Assembly: GCA_027382625.1 (NCBI GenBank)
Contig: JAJKFJ010022369.1
Coordinates: 1 to 64,000 of the forward strand
Source: Tetmemena sp. SeJ-2015
Lineage: Eukaryota; Ciliophora; Spirotrichea; Sporadotrichida; Oxytrichidae
Length of the DNA: 64,000 bases
Reading direction: 5' to 3'
Shown: piece by piece, positions 11,380 to 26,600 of the stretch
Position numbering within the stretch: position 1 is the stretch's first letter
Layout of the letters: each line of letters begins with the position of its first letter
Translations under genes and position numbers: made by a program
Notes under the pieces: model-generated
Databases searched by the model: none
The model's input: the letters and a program-made list of their open reading frames with translations, nothing else
What the model was told of the DNA's origin: nothing

Positions 11380-11562
11380 CTTTTTTGTGGGAGCGATCAG
11401 TCCAGAGTTATAAGTGACACAAGTTAAGGTGAATTAGAATATTAAGATGCTGAAGAGTGCATGAGGAAAATCTCGCTGCTGAGAGGAGCTATGAAGATGT
11501 TTAAAGAAGAAACTTATTTTAATTTTTAATAAGCTATCGAATAAGCTGCAGATCAACGGTGA
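11380..11562 (+). CDS. orphan open segment, about 60 codons
   Basis: A frame that starts with Cys-Gly-Ser-Asp and runs to TGA at 11560-11562 has balanced, helix-forming composition (segment RKISLLRGAMKMFKEETYF), unlike its AT-rich surroundings. No ATG, no splice signal and no homology known to me. It may be the last MDS of a gene whose other parts lie elsewhere, or chance. Confidence 0.3.
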
Positions 11563-11658
11563 ATCTGCGATTTTAATAGCCACGAAGTTGCAATTATCCA
11601 TTTATTATTTTAGCCAATCACCGATTTTAATTAAAATTCCATCTATAATGTGGCTATT

Positions 11659-14600
11659 ATGTTAAGCTGGCTACAGCTCATCAAGACTGAAGCAGTTTAT
11701 CTTTTCTAAACCTCAATTCAGAATCAAATCCTTGACTAAGATTATTTCTCTGCCAGAGGTGCAAGGCAATTAATCTTTAATGACTCCTTCGATTTTACTT
11801 TGCTCATAGAAAACTCCACCTTTATATGCAGCAAGGACAATTCGTCCTAAGATGGTGTTGATTATAACAGCATTCAGCAAAATCTTAATACCCCTTCCAG
11901 CTTTCAGCTTCCTCTTTTCGAAATTTCAAACTCTAAAAATGTCACAATAAAAAACTCATCGTTTCAGAACTGTCAGACAAGTGAAAAAGGAGGAGTTTTT
12001 AAAATTTAAAACTCAAGTGTGCAGATCTAAGACTCCTATTTTTATAATAATGCGGCTCAGTAGGGGGGATCAATCTACTCATACAACTCTACACTCTCAC
12101 TAAATAATACAGTGTTCAAAAGAAACTATGCCCTCCAGGGCTCATCACTCTACCTCTATGGAAATAATAACGCAACCATTTCAAATACTACAGCTTCGGA
12201 TAGCTAAGCTTTTGAAATGGGAGGATTTCTCGTAATTCAACAGGAGACATCAGCTTCGAATTAATTCACCAATGCTAATTCTTAAGCTAATTTATTGATC
12301 TAGGACGGTTTTGGTGCTATGAATCTTTATGCGAAATCAAACGCAGCCTTCATTTATGTTAACTACACACTCATGAATTTAACTATCCAAGATGCAACTG
12401 TTTAAAATTGCTTTGTAAATTAGAGTTCAAATAACTCGCTAGCTCTAGGAGAAATTGGAGAAATATTCTATATTCTCAAGGCATAGCTAGTTACCTTTTC
12501 AAAGTTGAATGTCATATATCAAATATACCAAGTTGATAAATTTAAATATGGATCTGCAGTATATTTCAATGGAACGTCATCTTCAGTTTTTAATTTGAAA
12601 AATTCAACTTTCCAAATCAAGAATGGTTTATTAAAATCTATTAAAACTATTTTTTAGATTAAGCTGAATCATTTTAAATGATTATAGATATAAGGCTTTT
12701 GCTTAACCTCTTATCGAGAGTTTAGAGTCACAGCAAGTCAAAATATTCAGGCGCAAAGAATAAGATCTCAGTCGGTAAAGAAAAAATAGCAGTCGCTTTT
12801 TGCCTCCAATGATTTATATTTATGTTCTAGTCGACTTATATTTTATTTTTAAATAACCCCATTTATTATTTTATCTTTGCTTAAATTTTATCTCAGCTGC
12901 AATAATTCCTTTTTGAGTCAACAAATTTTTAAGATAATTTTATTTGCAGTTATCTTCTTTTACAGTCATAGCTGATTATAAATTTAAGAATGATTTCAAT
13001 AAATCTTCTGTACTTATGGATTGCTAGTACATGGGATTATAAGATGCTTATCCTTTCTCCATGCCATTAATATTTTTCAGCTCAGGGAGCTTAAAATCAA
13101 CTTAAAATACTTTCTAGAATGCGAGATTTTCGCAGTCTTCGGGAATTTATAATCTCTCTTCTGCTTCCTTTAGTGACTATAACTCCACTTACCTCAACAT
13201 ATCTTCAATATCCTCGAATATTATGGAATGCACTTAATGCAAACTAGTTGAGGTTTACAACCTCCAAGCTTAAAACATTTCTGTCTGCTAGGGTAAGGCC
13301 GCTCTCTTTAAGTTGAGTAACAATACCGGCACCATTCATCTCTAAAACATTACAGCTAACTTCAGTGCCTTCTAAAACACTCAGTATTTGGTATGGTTGC
13401 GTGAGACTCAGACCAAAACAGAGGAGTTGAGAGTCATAGATTCTAATCTATATGACACTCAAGGAGGCTTATTTGAGACTGGAGTTGTATGGATAGATTC
13501 GGGCTCTTATGTCAAGAATTTGAGAGTGAGGACGTCTAAGATTTACAAATAGGAATATCTTTCAACTTTAGTCAAAGGATCAGCTATTACAGATGTCGAA
13601 ATTTATGATGTGTAGATTATCATGAACAAGACCATGAAAACTTAAAGACTTTACGATGAGGATTTCGGGTTGTTCAACATCAGTGGCTTTAGAAATTTAA
13701 GAGTAGGGCTTTTTAAGATGAGTTGCTCAAACATTCCCTTTTAAGATGCTCTGAGTATGATAAAGCAAGGGACCTACTCTTAAACAATTAAGAACGCTAT
13801 CTTCAGAGCAGAAGGTGATCCTTTAGGTTAAACAGTCAACTTATGTTCTTTAAGTTCAACTAGGCTTACAAGGTGTGATAGCTTTTAAGCTTTCTTCGAT
13901 AAGGTTGCGATAGACAAGTGCTATAATTTTGAAAATGGGATGATTCTCTAATGCATAAACTGTTACAACTTTGTTCTGACCTCGTCATCTTTTGACTAGA
14001 TAATTAAATCTCCTCAATATGAGGGAGGGAGGTCTGGACTTTTTTAACTTGACAACAAAATTATCAACATGGCCATTTCAAATAGCAATTTTACAAATTT
14101 CGAAACTGAGGGAGCAGCCATCTATGAGATATACTAGCTGATTGGGAAAGTTTAGATATAATCAAATTTATTTGCTAACATAAAATCGACTAAGAAAAAA
14201 GGCGGTTTGTTTCATGTTCCATACTAGGAATCTAAGTTTTAATAGTTCAGAGTTAATGACGTCGACTATTGGAGATCAATAGCCAGGAAAACTGAACTCA
14301 ATTTTGTTGATAGTCAAATTATTACTTTTTTTTTAAAAAATTAATTTACCTTAACAAAATTTTACTTTTTTTCTTGTTAAATATATCAATGCCTTTTTTC
14401 ATAACTTACTAAGGAGTATTATATATGGAATAAAAGGAAATGAATATATCTATAATAAAAAAATATCGGAAAAATTAAAACACATCGATTTTACAAATCA
14501 GAAAATAAAAAATAAAATTGGACTAAATTAAGGTGTAAGGCAATAAATATAGAAAATACAGGCTATGCTCTTAAATATAAATTATTAAAAGTATAATTTC

Positions 14601-17600
14601 CTAAGATCTAAATATGTAATTTTCCTTATAGATAATAAAATTTTATTATAGATTTGTTGATAGTTCATTTTACAACATCTCGTCAAATGAAGATGGAGCT
14701 ATAGTGTATCAAGTTCAATTTTATCTTAAAAAGGTAACAGCACTATACACTACATTTTAAAATGTCACTACTTTGAAATCTGGAGCTATAATCAAACAAT
14801 CAAAACCAATAATTAGTAAATAATCATCGAATTTTGAAATGGATTTTTATTGAATCTGGAAAAGACTATGATGGAAGTTAATTTTAATTTGTAAGAATTC
14901 GGCAAACATTGGCTTATGGAGGAGCAACAATAGATTTAGACGACTAATATGTTGGCTTTGTGTGTTATAACTGTGACGTTGTTTGTTTTAAATCTGAATC
15001 TGACATCTTAGTAAACTCCTCATAGTCACTCTAGAACTCTTAAGGATTGCCAGGATCTGTTTTTAGCGTTCGATAATACAGATCATACATTTATATAGAG
15101 GAGTCTTATTTATCTAATTGTATAACTAAGCAAAATGGGGCTATTGCATCAATCGGCACTTTTGTTGAATCTCCAAATACTGACTATCCTCCTGCAATAG
15201 TTATTATAAATACTCGCTTCTTCAATATTCCAAATAATATTTTTAATCAATAGATAACTTTAACTAATTAATGATTATTTTGCCATAAAAGGTCAACAAA
15301 AAAATATTCTTCATAGTTTATCATAAGGTTATCAGAATTATCTTTAATTTATCATGTATAATTTAGAGTCATAAGGAAGTGAGTTTTTTTGTTAAAGAAT
15401 ATATCTTCTATTTTTAAATATAATTATGTTTTTGTGATAATACAGCAAGTTATGGTGGTGCAATCTTCATTAAGCAAGGAGATGTTATAGTTTAAAATGC
15501 TCAATTTAATTAAAGTAATATAATTTATAGTATCTTAATTTTTTTATTTAGTTCTTTATAAAAATTAATATTGTTTGGATTCTTATAATAAATTGTTTCT
15601 TTAAGTAAACTTTTTATAATCTTAAATAAATACTTATTGATTAATTTAATTGTATGTTTATAAGTTTGATCTATCTTAAATTGGGATTTATTCTTAGTTC
15701 TTATTATATATTTATGCGATTTTTAATTCAATTCACTAACCACTATGCTATAAGTGGAGGAGCAATATTTCTTTAAGCCCCTATAGCTTATACTAGATTT
15801 GATTTCTTAGGATCATGGAATAGTTAAGCTTTGGTCAAAGGGGGCTTTCTTTCTATGTCAAAAATATTTTACTAAAAAATACTTTCTAAAGGAATATAAA
15901 ATCAAATAGCTACAAAAAGTTAATAAATTAAGGTCATTTATCATTATGTCGTTTTTATTGTCATTTTATTGATCCCGAATTATTCTCCTATTTTATTGTA
16001 GCTTTTTTCCTAAGTGCAGCACGATCTTAAAATCCTTAGGCAAAATTGTAATGCTTCTATTTAAAAATTATTACTTTTAAATTATTGACTACTTATAATT
16101 ATCAGCTACAAATGGGTAGAAGAAAATTATACAATCACTCCCAAACAAAAATGATATCTAGTTGCAATTCGACTATGATTTTGATAATCTGAGTAAATTT
16201 CTCTAACTCTATATAATCAATTAAGCTTTTCATTTATTAACTTTTTAAAAAAATTGATGATATAAGGATTCTCTCATAGATGAGTAAAAGGTTTTATATT
16301 ATGATTATATAGTCAATTATTTCTTTGTAAAGAATGAATCAATATAGAAATCTTGTTTATCTTCATCTTTAAATTTTAAGGAAAGTTTGCTCATTTTCTC
16401 TCAGTGGAAATATTTAATTTAGGCACATGTATTTATGAATAGAATACTATAAAAGTGCCTCTAATATTCAGCCTGTCTCTTTTATTTCATGAATATTTCT
16501 TTTCCTGAGATTATATCAATTAGATGAGCATTACATCTATAAGTTACCTTATAATTTTATAGCTTCAAAGTAAATTATATGTCAAAAATGAAAAATACTA
16601 TTAAAAAAGATAATTCAGGCTATCAACATATATTCTCTCGCTCCTTTTTCGAAAACTCTAGCGCTATGATTGGAGGAGTCCTTCATTATGAAAATGACGG
16701 TTTCGGAGTTGGAATCTTTGATACAATATTTAGTGGAGCTTAGGCTACGCTCTATGGAGGAGTCATTTATCTTTTTGATGGAGAGTACTTTGAATTTTCA
16801 ACCTATTAATACTACAATGTATGGGCCAAACTGGGAGCAATACATTCAATCCTCAAAATGTGAAAGGAAAATTAATTCAGAATTAATTTAGTGGATTTTT
16901 AGGATGAATTCTTTCAAATTCAAGTTAGACTCAAAAGACAAGAAAAATCTGATTTTCTGTTTATAGACTAGATCAGAAGCTTTTTTCCCTGACTTAGGAT
17001 TTAAAATGAAACTTTTTATCTTATCCAAATTAATAAAAATAGACTAAGTATCTAAACTATGATTTTTAGCTTATCATCTATAGCTTTTTATTTGATAAAC
17101 TACTCATAAAGCATTATAGATGAGAGTGGAAGAATAAATTATTTTATCTATAGAATTGTTTGTGATATTTAAGATGCTTTTTGTTGTTGGTGTAGAAAAG
17201 CTAGTCTGAATTCATATTTCAATCACCAATTTCATAAATTACAACCGAAAGTTTAATTTTAGTGAACCAATGAAGAATGCCACATTAAAGAGAGGAAATA
17301 ATGCATTAGTTAATACTCTCAAATTCTAATTGTTACTCAATTTTTAAATCCTTAAGAAGACAAAAATATGTAGGCGAAATAGCTTACAATATTTTAGGCT
17401 AACTAAAAATAAAGTTAAAACTATAATGTTTAACATGGGTATTACAAACATTTGCTAAAAATATTCAATAATTTTTAATTTTGGGTTTTTGATTACGCAA
17501 TATGAATTAAATTATCCAAAGGAAGAGTTAAATTATATTATTTAACGAGTTAAATTAAGGATTTTATTTTGTCTTGGAATTTTTTAATGCAAGTTTCTCT

Positions 17601-20600
17601 TTATTGTGAGTGATTTAGATAAATTCTTAACTAGATGTATTGAATCTTAAGCAACTTATTTAATAAAGCATAAAATAGCTGAAGCACTCTGCTAACGATT
17701 GAGAGTTCTTGCCGAGAATGCAAGCAGAATATAAATGATGTCTATTCAATAATTAAGGACTGCCTATTAAAATATCTTAGGTCTGAAATTTAGTAAATTA
17801 AAATAATCTGCTTGGCAAAATATTTAATAAATGAATAAGTACAAAAACTGTATATTGAAATATTTGTCAATAAAATTATCTTTATAATGAAAGAAGAATC
17901 TTTATCTTATCTCAATTATTTAATCTCACTTAAAATAAGTAAAAATATTTTTTTTCATTTTTAGTTTAAATTTTATTAAACCAGAATACAAAGAAATTTA
18001 AATTTTATGAGTGATTGGATATTTTGAACTTAAAACCTTTAAGAGCATTAAAGTAAATTATCACAGACCTCAAAGAAAGAGAGTTAAATGTGAATTTCAA
18101 TATCTATTTTTTAGTTCGAATCTGATTCTTTGAAGATTCTTAATGTGAGTATTTTTAGCAACTATACTTAAGCATTCTAGTTACTACCACTCTCTTGAGT
18201 ACTAAAAATTATTTTTTGCAACTTTTTTTAGGAAAATTAAGTCAGTGAAACTTTAAAAAAAATTATCATAAAATTAAATGATAATCAATGCTTATTTTCA
18301 CAATTCGCTGCTGAGAAATTCTCAGGAAATTTAAATGGAGGGATTATTTATTTTATAGGCTTTAAATCAAGATAGTGAGACTAATAATTGATGTTAACAG
18401 ACACTATTTTGTAAATTTTAATTAATTATTCTACCAAGCAAGTTTATTTCTAAACTATAAAAATTTGAACACATTTAAGAAGTTCTCTTATCTCTAAACA
18501 CAAAGCTATGAATGGCTAGGATTTCTTCCTTCGATATTTTATAAAGACTTTTATACGGATTCTCCAAATTTAAACTTTTTAATTAATTTAAAGTACAATT
18601 CTTAATTTTTCAACATTTAATCTTAATGGGTAATTTAATTTTAGTTTGAAGATATGAAATATAAAATTATCTGAATGACTTATAAATTGATTGCGGTGGC
18701 TTTGATGTGGACAATTTTTACTATTACTCTGGAGTTGTGCTAGAATACACCAATAGCAATATTAAGAACTGTAAAATTAGAACTAAAAATAGTCTTTTTC
18801 AAATTAATAAGATGAGTAATTTAAAATCATGAATAAAAAAGAGTTGATATAGATTATTCAATTTTGAAAATTTATAAAGCCTAAACCTGTAATCATCTAA
18901 TTATTAAGCCCTCTTGAAATCTTGTTCAGGCATTAATAACTGCACTTTAAGGACAAATGAAGATTTTGTTTAAGATTAAAAGTACTTCTTAATCTTTCCC
19001 TCATAATAATCCTATTTCCATAAAAAGGCTTCGATCTGAAATTTAAATTAAAGAAAATATTAACGAAACTATCATAAAGTTTATAACTGTAAATTAAATA
19101 TAAAATCAATTTGCGTACTTCTGACAAACTATAATCCTTTTTTCCACCCCTGAATTTAAGTTCTGAGCAAATATAATTGTTCATATATTTTTCTGTGGTG
19201 ATCCTATAGTCAATTTTTTACTTTTATATTTTTTCTTTTTCAAATTTATTCCTCAGATTATATTTACATATCCAACTGCTCATTCATAGCAAACAGTCAA
19301 ATTTAGGATTTATTGGCATTATTTAAAAATATTTAATTTGAAAAGCGGAAAAATAATAAAAAATTTAGAACTTTTTGTCTAAAAAAATAACAAAAATATA
19401 TTTTTACTTAACAATAAGAGAGAAGATAAATTATAATTGCAACAAAATATATTTTAAAATTGAAAAATTTAGATAAAGCTTGATAAATCTTTATCTCAAA
19501 GAATATTCTTAGATTGGGAAAGCTATTAGAAATTCTACTTGATTATTGTTGAATATTATAGCAAGAATACAATATTCTTCTCATAAATTTAAAATTTAAA
19601 AAAAAAGATAAATACTTTCAGAAAACTTTCTTAGCCAATTAAATACTTTCTCATATATAATTTTGTGAGTGGGACTTATGGAGGAGTGATTTGGGCTAAA
19701 TAGTCAAATATTTATTTCTCAAATAAATTAAAATTTTAAGATTTAAATATAGAATTCATGACATAAAATCAGCTTGGGTAGGGTAAGTAGATCAGCTCGC
19801 TATTAATATTTGGAACTGAAAAGTGGTCCCCACTAGAGTGAACTAATAAATCAATAGGAAGTTATACAATTATTTAATACAGTGCTATGTGGTGAAGATT
19901 ATTCACAAAGCCATGTGAGAACAGTAGCAGAGAGGGTGGTGGCTCAATACCCTAAAACATTATCTGTTCTTCAGATTGAGTTGCCCTAAAGAAATAATTA
20001 AGGCTGAGCAGTCAGATGTAAGCCCACCTTCTGCCAAACATAGCTAGTACCTCTGCGAGGAAGATTAATTAACGCTGACTATTTCCATTTTTACATCAAG
20101 CTATTTGAAGATATGACATATTACCGTAGATACCAATTCTGGCAAGAATGCCTTAGTAATTTTTCTACCACTTAGTGTAACCAAACGATGATGAGGGTTT
20201 TAGGTTAGCGTTGTCTGGCAAATGGAATAGACTTAAAGAGTGAAATTTGAGGTGGATTAAGAATGTTACAGTAAATTTTTCTCCTTTTCTCTTCCTTTAG
20301 AGAGTAGTAGGGTCAGTCACATAAATCTCTAAAAAATAAATTGGTGTGAATTATGTACGCAAGTGATGGTTTCGTAAGCTACTCATGTATTTAATATATA
20401 GCCTGAGGAGTTTTCTGTTTCTCTTGAATTCTTATTTCTCAAATAGTGTCTTCAATAACAACACAGCCTTATATGGTGGTGTTTTATTTGGAGCAGAAAA
20501 TGTAAATTTTGAAGATAATAATTGCACTTACCAATATATCACTATATTTAAACTGATTGTTTTAAATAATTTTTAACAATAATCCTACATGAAAGTTTAA

Positions 20601-23600
20601 TAAAAAAAAATTTGGATAAAAATTTCTTTTGAATTTAAAAGGACACATTTCCGTTCATAGCATGAAAATTATTTTTTTTAATCCTAATATTTTATGGCCA
20701 TTAGAGGGGGAGTTAGAGTTAAATATTTGTAAAAATTAAATCTGATAATTTTAGACCCCTTTTTTTAGATAATTTATTCAAAATAAACTATTTATCTTGA
20801 GAATCTTATTTAAAATAATAAGAATTAAATAACAGCCTATTACTAAAGTTGCAAGTTAAAATTTAGAACTCAATTTGAATCAAAGTTGGCTTGGAATTAA
20901 AATACAAACTGGTCAGTCTTTAATAAGCTCGAGAGAGCGAGGCTCCACCAAATGCTTTCGAATCTGGTAATCCGTCGTTTAGAGCTGTGAACATGCTATA
21001 AAAAGATGAAAGTAAATCCAGAAGTAGTGGGAGATCAGTAATGAGTGGAAGCGCAAGAGTTGAGCAACAGAATATTTCGCGAACTAAAACCTTTATCAAA
21101 AATCGGCCGATATAAAAAAAAAAATGTCAAAAATTTTTCTAAAATTCCATCAGATTTCTTTATCACCTCCTTTATTAAAGTTGTGGGCCTGCTATGAGTA
21201 ACGGTAAAGGCTAAAAATAAAAGGAAATTGCGTGAGTTATGCATATGACAGTAGTACTACTTACATTGCTAGTGCTTCTAGTTAGGAAGTCTAGTTATGG
21301 GAATGATCACTGACAATTTTCCAATTATATTACTATAAGTATTTTTGCCACTCAAGAGTTTTCAAGTCCAAAGTTCAAGACTTCGTAATTTTTCTGCATC
21401 CAAGTATAACAAACTATGGCTAAATTTGCGATTAGATGTTCCCAGAAGATGAGGGAGACCCAGAATGAGAGTTGCCAAAGGAGACAAAAAATTTTCATAT
21501 ACTCTATCCCTCTTATTCCTAAATAGTGTTGATGGAGGATTTCATCACTGACTTAAAATTGATGCCATGTGCTGCATGTGTAAGAAATTAGTTGCTTCTC
21601 AAATTACACATGTGCTTAATTTAATACCAAATATAGTTTCTTAATTCATTCTTTAATACTTAATTTAAGGTAGGCATTTTTGAAATTAAGTTTCATATTT
21701 TTTTTAAAAAAAATTTCTTCTTATAATGAGGCTGTTAACGATGGAGGAGTATTTTATCTGTCATCTTATTCAACTTTAAACTCAAATAATGGACTGTTTT
21801 ATTCGAACTAAGCATATGATGGATCGTTTATGTTTGTTATCTATACTAGTTCGTTGATTCTGAATAATAAATACTCTCTCGTTCTGTAAGGAGCTCAAGT
21901 TACAAACAATAGAGCATACAAGAACACTATAACTTGTATTATGGCTAATTTAGATGTTCAGGGTTCTCTATTCTAGGACAATTTTGCAGAAATATCTTCG
22001 AATGGAATTTACTCTATCCATTCAACATTAAGATTGGGATAATCCAATTTTGTTACATCCAATGATCAAATAAACTAGCATTCTTTGAAAACACAAGGAG
22101 GCTATATTAAACGCTATATATTCTTATTTTTCTGTAAAAATTGTTTATAACTTAAGCGCTGTTAATAGGTAATATTAAATTTAAAATCTTTATATAATTT
22201 TGTTAGAGTAAAAGTAAATCAAAATATATTTCTCTCGAATTACTCAACTTATCAAAAACAAAAAGAATGCTCTAAGCTTAATTTCATATCTAATTATAAC
22301 TGAAATAATTAATCTCAAAACTTTGATACTGTAATCTTTATTTTTTGTTCACTTAAATTTACAGAGTCATCTAAAATACAATAAATTTTTTTTCTCGAGC
22401 TACGATTTTTTTATTGTTTTCAATTTTTTTTTAAAAATCCAGAAGAAAATAATTTGCTTTGTTCTTATTTTTGTATAAAAATGTGTGTTTAATTTAATTT
22501 TTATCTTATTAAATTTTCTCATTTTAATTTTCTGGGTTTTGTTGATTAATGGAGCATTTGGAGTAGAAATTTTGATTAATTCTTGCAACTTTATTAATGG
22601 GGGTGCTTATAAAGGAGGAGCTATATTTTTAGGACTAAAAGCAATTCCTAGATATGCTAATCATCATGGAATTAAAATAAAGTTAATTAAGATAATTTAT
22701 TCTTAAGTTAAGAAATACATATTTAAAGAAAGAAAGAAAGAAAGTGTAAAAGTGAATGAAGTGCAACTTTCAATTAAGAAGAAGGTGCTAATAACCAAGG
22801 CATCATCTCGAATCCAGTTACTGATCTGACCAAAATTATTTTACTTCTCTTATTTGAAAAATGCAGAGATTTTGAGTCTTGTAAAATATATAAAATCTAA
22901 TCATAAAGGAGCATTGCTCTTAGACTTCTGCAATTTTTGCTTTAAGGTTCTCATTTAAAAAAAAACCAAAGCAAAAGAAAAAAAAAAACGTCATGAATCT
23001 CATATTTAACTAGTGTCTTATTATCCAATTTATCTCTTGGCGAGAATTTTATTAAAACCTGAATGATCTATCTCCTATGATTAAGGTAGTTAAATGCTAA
23101 TGGTAGTCAATTTTACCTTGATCTCATTTATAAATATTCCTAGTATTGTGTAATCTAATTTCACTAGCAACTATGCGAAATATGGGGGAGGAGCTTTTTA
23201 CTTTGACACCATTTCAGGCTGTGATGGCTATGATTGCAAAATTGAACAATAAATCCAAATTAATTTTCAATTTTTATTTCTAATTTCAAATTTATATTCT
23301 TTAAATTAATCTTTAATAAAATATAACTTTTTAATTAATTCATCTAATCTTATTCCAATTGAAATTATTCGAAATAAATAGAATATTAACATTTTTCCTC
23401 TCATCATAGATTCTTTCATCATCATCATCATCCTGACCTAATTCTTTACTCATAAACTACACTTTAAATTAAATCATTTTATCATAGTAAATTACATTTT
23501 AACCAATATAACAATTATGGAATATAATTTATTTATTTTTTTAAATAAATAAAAGGGTTAATGTAACTTTGAAAATAATGTTGCTCTAATAAAAGGAGAC

Positions 23601-26600
23601 GATATTTACCTTCTGAGAACAATGAGTTACTTTAAAATTCAAAATTCTTCAATTCAAAACTCTTTGGGAACTTAATTCATTTATGCAGAGCAGGCGTTCT
23701 TATATATCTCAAATCTAGAAATATTAGACCGTATTTAATTGAAATAGAAAACTTTTATAAGTAATATTTTAAATGGAAATTTAATATTTCACTTATTTAA
23801 ATAAATTATTCTTCAGATCATTTGAAGAAAATAATTTAATCTCAATTCATCATAAGATAAACTAAATTATAAAAAACTTAATGATACCTATATTTTATTT
23901 TTGTTAGTATAGAACTTTTAGAAAATTAACACTTTGGAATCTTCGAACTCCAAATTGTAAATTTTAAAATTCTTTCCAATAATTGGAGGTCATGATAATT
24001 ATCTGGCTGGGAAATATGGAGGTGCGATGCAATTTTGGAATTGTGAGTTTATCCAAATTACAAATAGCACCTTTCAAAACATCTCAGCTTCAAAAGGTGG
24101 AGCAGTTTATTTCTACGAATCAAATTACTACAGAAGCTTAAATGGAGTAATGAGAGAATTAGATTTTTCAAACCATCACTTGATTTAAGATTCTCTCTTT
24201 CAAAATTGTAGTGCTGATTAGGGAGGTGCAATTTACGTTCATAACTTGCTTAAAATTACAATATAAATTCAATTATATTTAGTTATCATAACTCGAAAGG
24301 ATTGAATGTTACAGGCTCTTAATTTAATGAAAACTCTGCAAAGAAAATCTTTGATGACTAATACTCTGGCTATGGTGGTGCAATTTACTCTACTAATTCT
24401 GAACAGTCAAACGCCACAGAAATCAATCTTGATTACTAGAATATCTTTGAAAGAAACACAGCAGAAATAGCAGGAGGGATCTTGTTTTGGGACTACTTTG
24501 AGCCATCTATTTTATTTAAGAATGAAACAGTTAAAGAGTTGCACAAAGTTTATTATTCTGCACTATTATCCGTTCAGCCCCGATTTTTGACTTCTGGCTA
24601 GGAAGCCAGCTTGTCCAGTAAGTAGCCACTGTTTTTCGTCTTTTTACTGAACTTTAGAGAAGTGGCTTCAAATCCATCCATGATAGGCATGTTGCAGCCC
24701 ATAAACTACCCTACAATTGTGGGATTTAATATAGGAAAATTACCTTTTTTTGACATTTTTCTAGAAGTTTTAACCCAGATGTAAAGTGCTTCGTCCTCGT
24801 TCGTCCAGGCCTTACAGAAGCAAACTCAAAAGTTTTTGAAAAATCAGGGCTGAACGGATAATATTATAATCCTACTTTAAAAATAACACTGCTGGTTTCT
24901 ATGGAAATAATTTTGCAAGCTATTTCTAATATCTGAAATTTATGACGACTATAAACGAAACTGATTCAGAGAGAATGCTAAATCAGTAAAGTCTAATGCA
25001 AATAGACGAATTTAATGTATTTTACGGAAATTTCAGAAGTGGGCAACTCATCGAAAGCTTTTAATTAGGAGCTTCAGATATTTATAATTAAATTATCACT
25101 GTGGATAATACATCTAGTATCAAAATTTAATTAAGTGATAAAATTAAATATTATGATTAAGTCTAGAAATTAAAAATCAGTTATTTCTCATTATGAGTGA
25201 AGTATATTCCTTCTTTGTCTATTTATATCAGAATAATTTAAGAATTTAAAGAGAAAGATAACTTAAGCGGATTTATAAAATCAAAATTGTGGCACTTGAC
25301 TACAATAGGAAATTTACAAATGAAAAATGCCTTAAGTAATCCATTTATGATTTTTACAAATTTAAATAGAATTTATTATAGTTTTACGGTTCTCATAACT
25401 TAAAAAATTCTAATTTAGATAACCCAATAAAAATGAAAAAGTATTTAAAATTCATAATTAAGATGAATTTAATTACAGTATCAAGATCGTTGCTAATACG
25501 TCTTTCAATTCTGATTTAAATGCTTTAAAATACGCTCCAATCGTTGAAGGCAGTAACACTTTTCTTGCGGTAAATGGAATATTTACAATAAGCAACGCTT
25601 ATTTTTATGCAGCGCCCGGGTATAACCACAGCATCGAGATAACTAGTGATTAAATAGACCTAGAAAAACAAAGTAGCCAGACTATAATGAAAGATGAGGG
25701 TCTGTCTGATTTGAGTTTTAAAATTAAGATTGATCTAAGGAACTGTGTCTTGGGAGAATAATTCACTCCCAGTGGTTAATGTATAACGTGCAAAGCTTAG
25801 ACCTACACTCAGTTTTAATAGCTTGAGCCAGGGGTTTGCTCCAAGTGTCCTGACTAAGCTACCTGCGCAGGTGGTAGCGACTTAACTCCTAAAGCAAATT
25901 ATTGGCGCCCTAGTAATCTGAGCTCATACATAATAAAATGCCCTTTCAAAGGAGCGTGTCTAAGTAAGAGTAACGAGATGACTAATGAAAGTGCTTTGTG
26001 CTCTGAAGGATATCAAGGAATCTTATGCGCAGGATGCTCCAAAGGATATTTTAGATAAGAAAAATTTGGGTGCGTTAAGTGCCCTAGTCTACCCTCGAGT
26101 ATTATAATTGAAATCGCATATTTGGTATCTTGGATAGCAGTCGCAGTTTATTTGATATTCCAATCTTTCAAAGCACTGGAGAAGAGACAAAAATTTGAGT
26201 CGTTGTATTTCAAGTCCATAATGAATCATTTTACTTTTTTGATGATCACAACATCTATAAACTTTATTTGGCCCAATCATAATCAAATCTGATAATAAAA
26301 TTAAGGAAATCACATGAAAAAAAAGTATAATAACCTTCATATCACTTGTTACTTCAGATTAAATTAAAAATACCCTATTAAAAGGAAAATTGATTTATAT
26401 TTGCTGAAAATTTTAAACTTAAAAAATTTACATCTTAGTTTTGAAAAATAATTATGAAATATACAAATCATTATATTCTAACGGTATCCTTTTAACAATT
26501 TTAGTCAACTTTAAACTGATCTTTAAGCTATATAATTTGAGTGATTAATTAGAAGTTATTTTTATTTTGCCTAATGACATCTTGGTGAATTTTTTCATCG

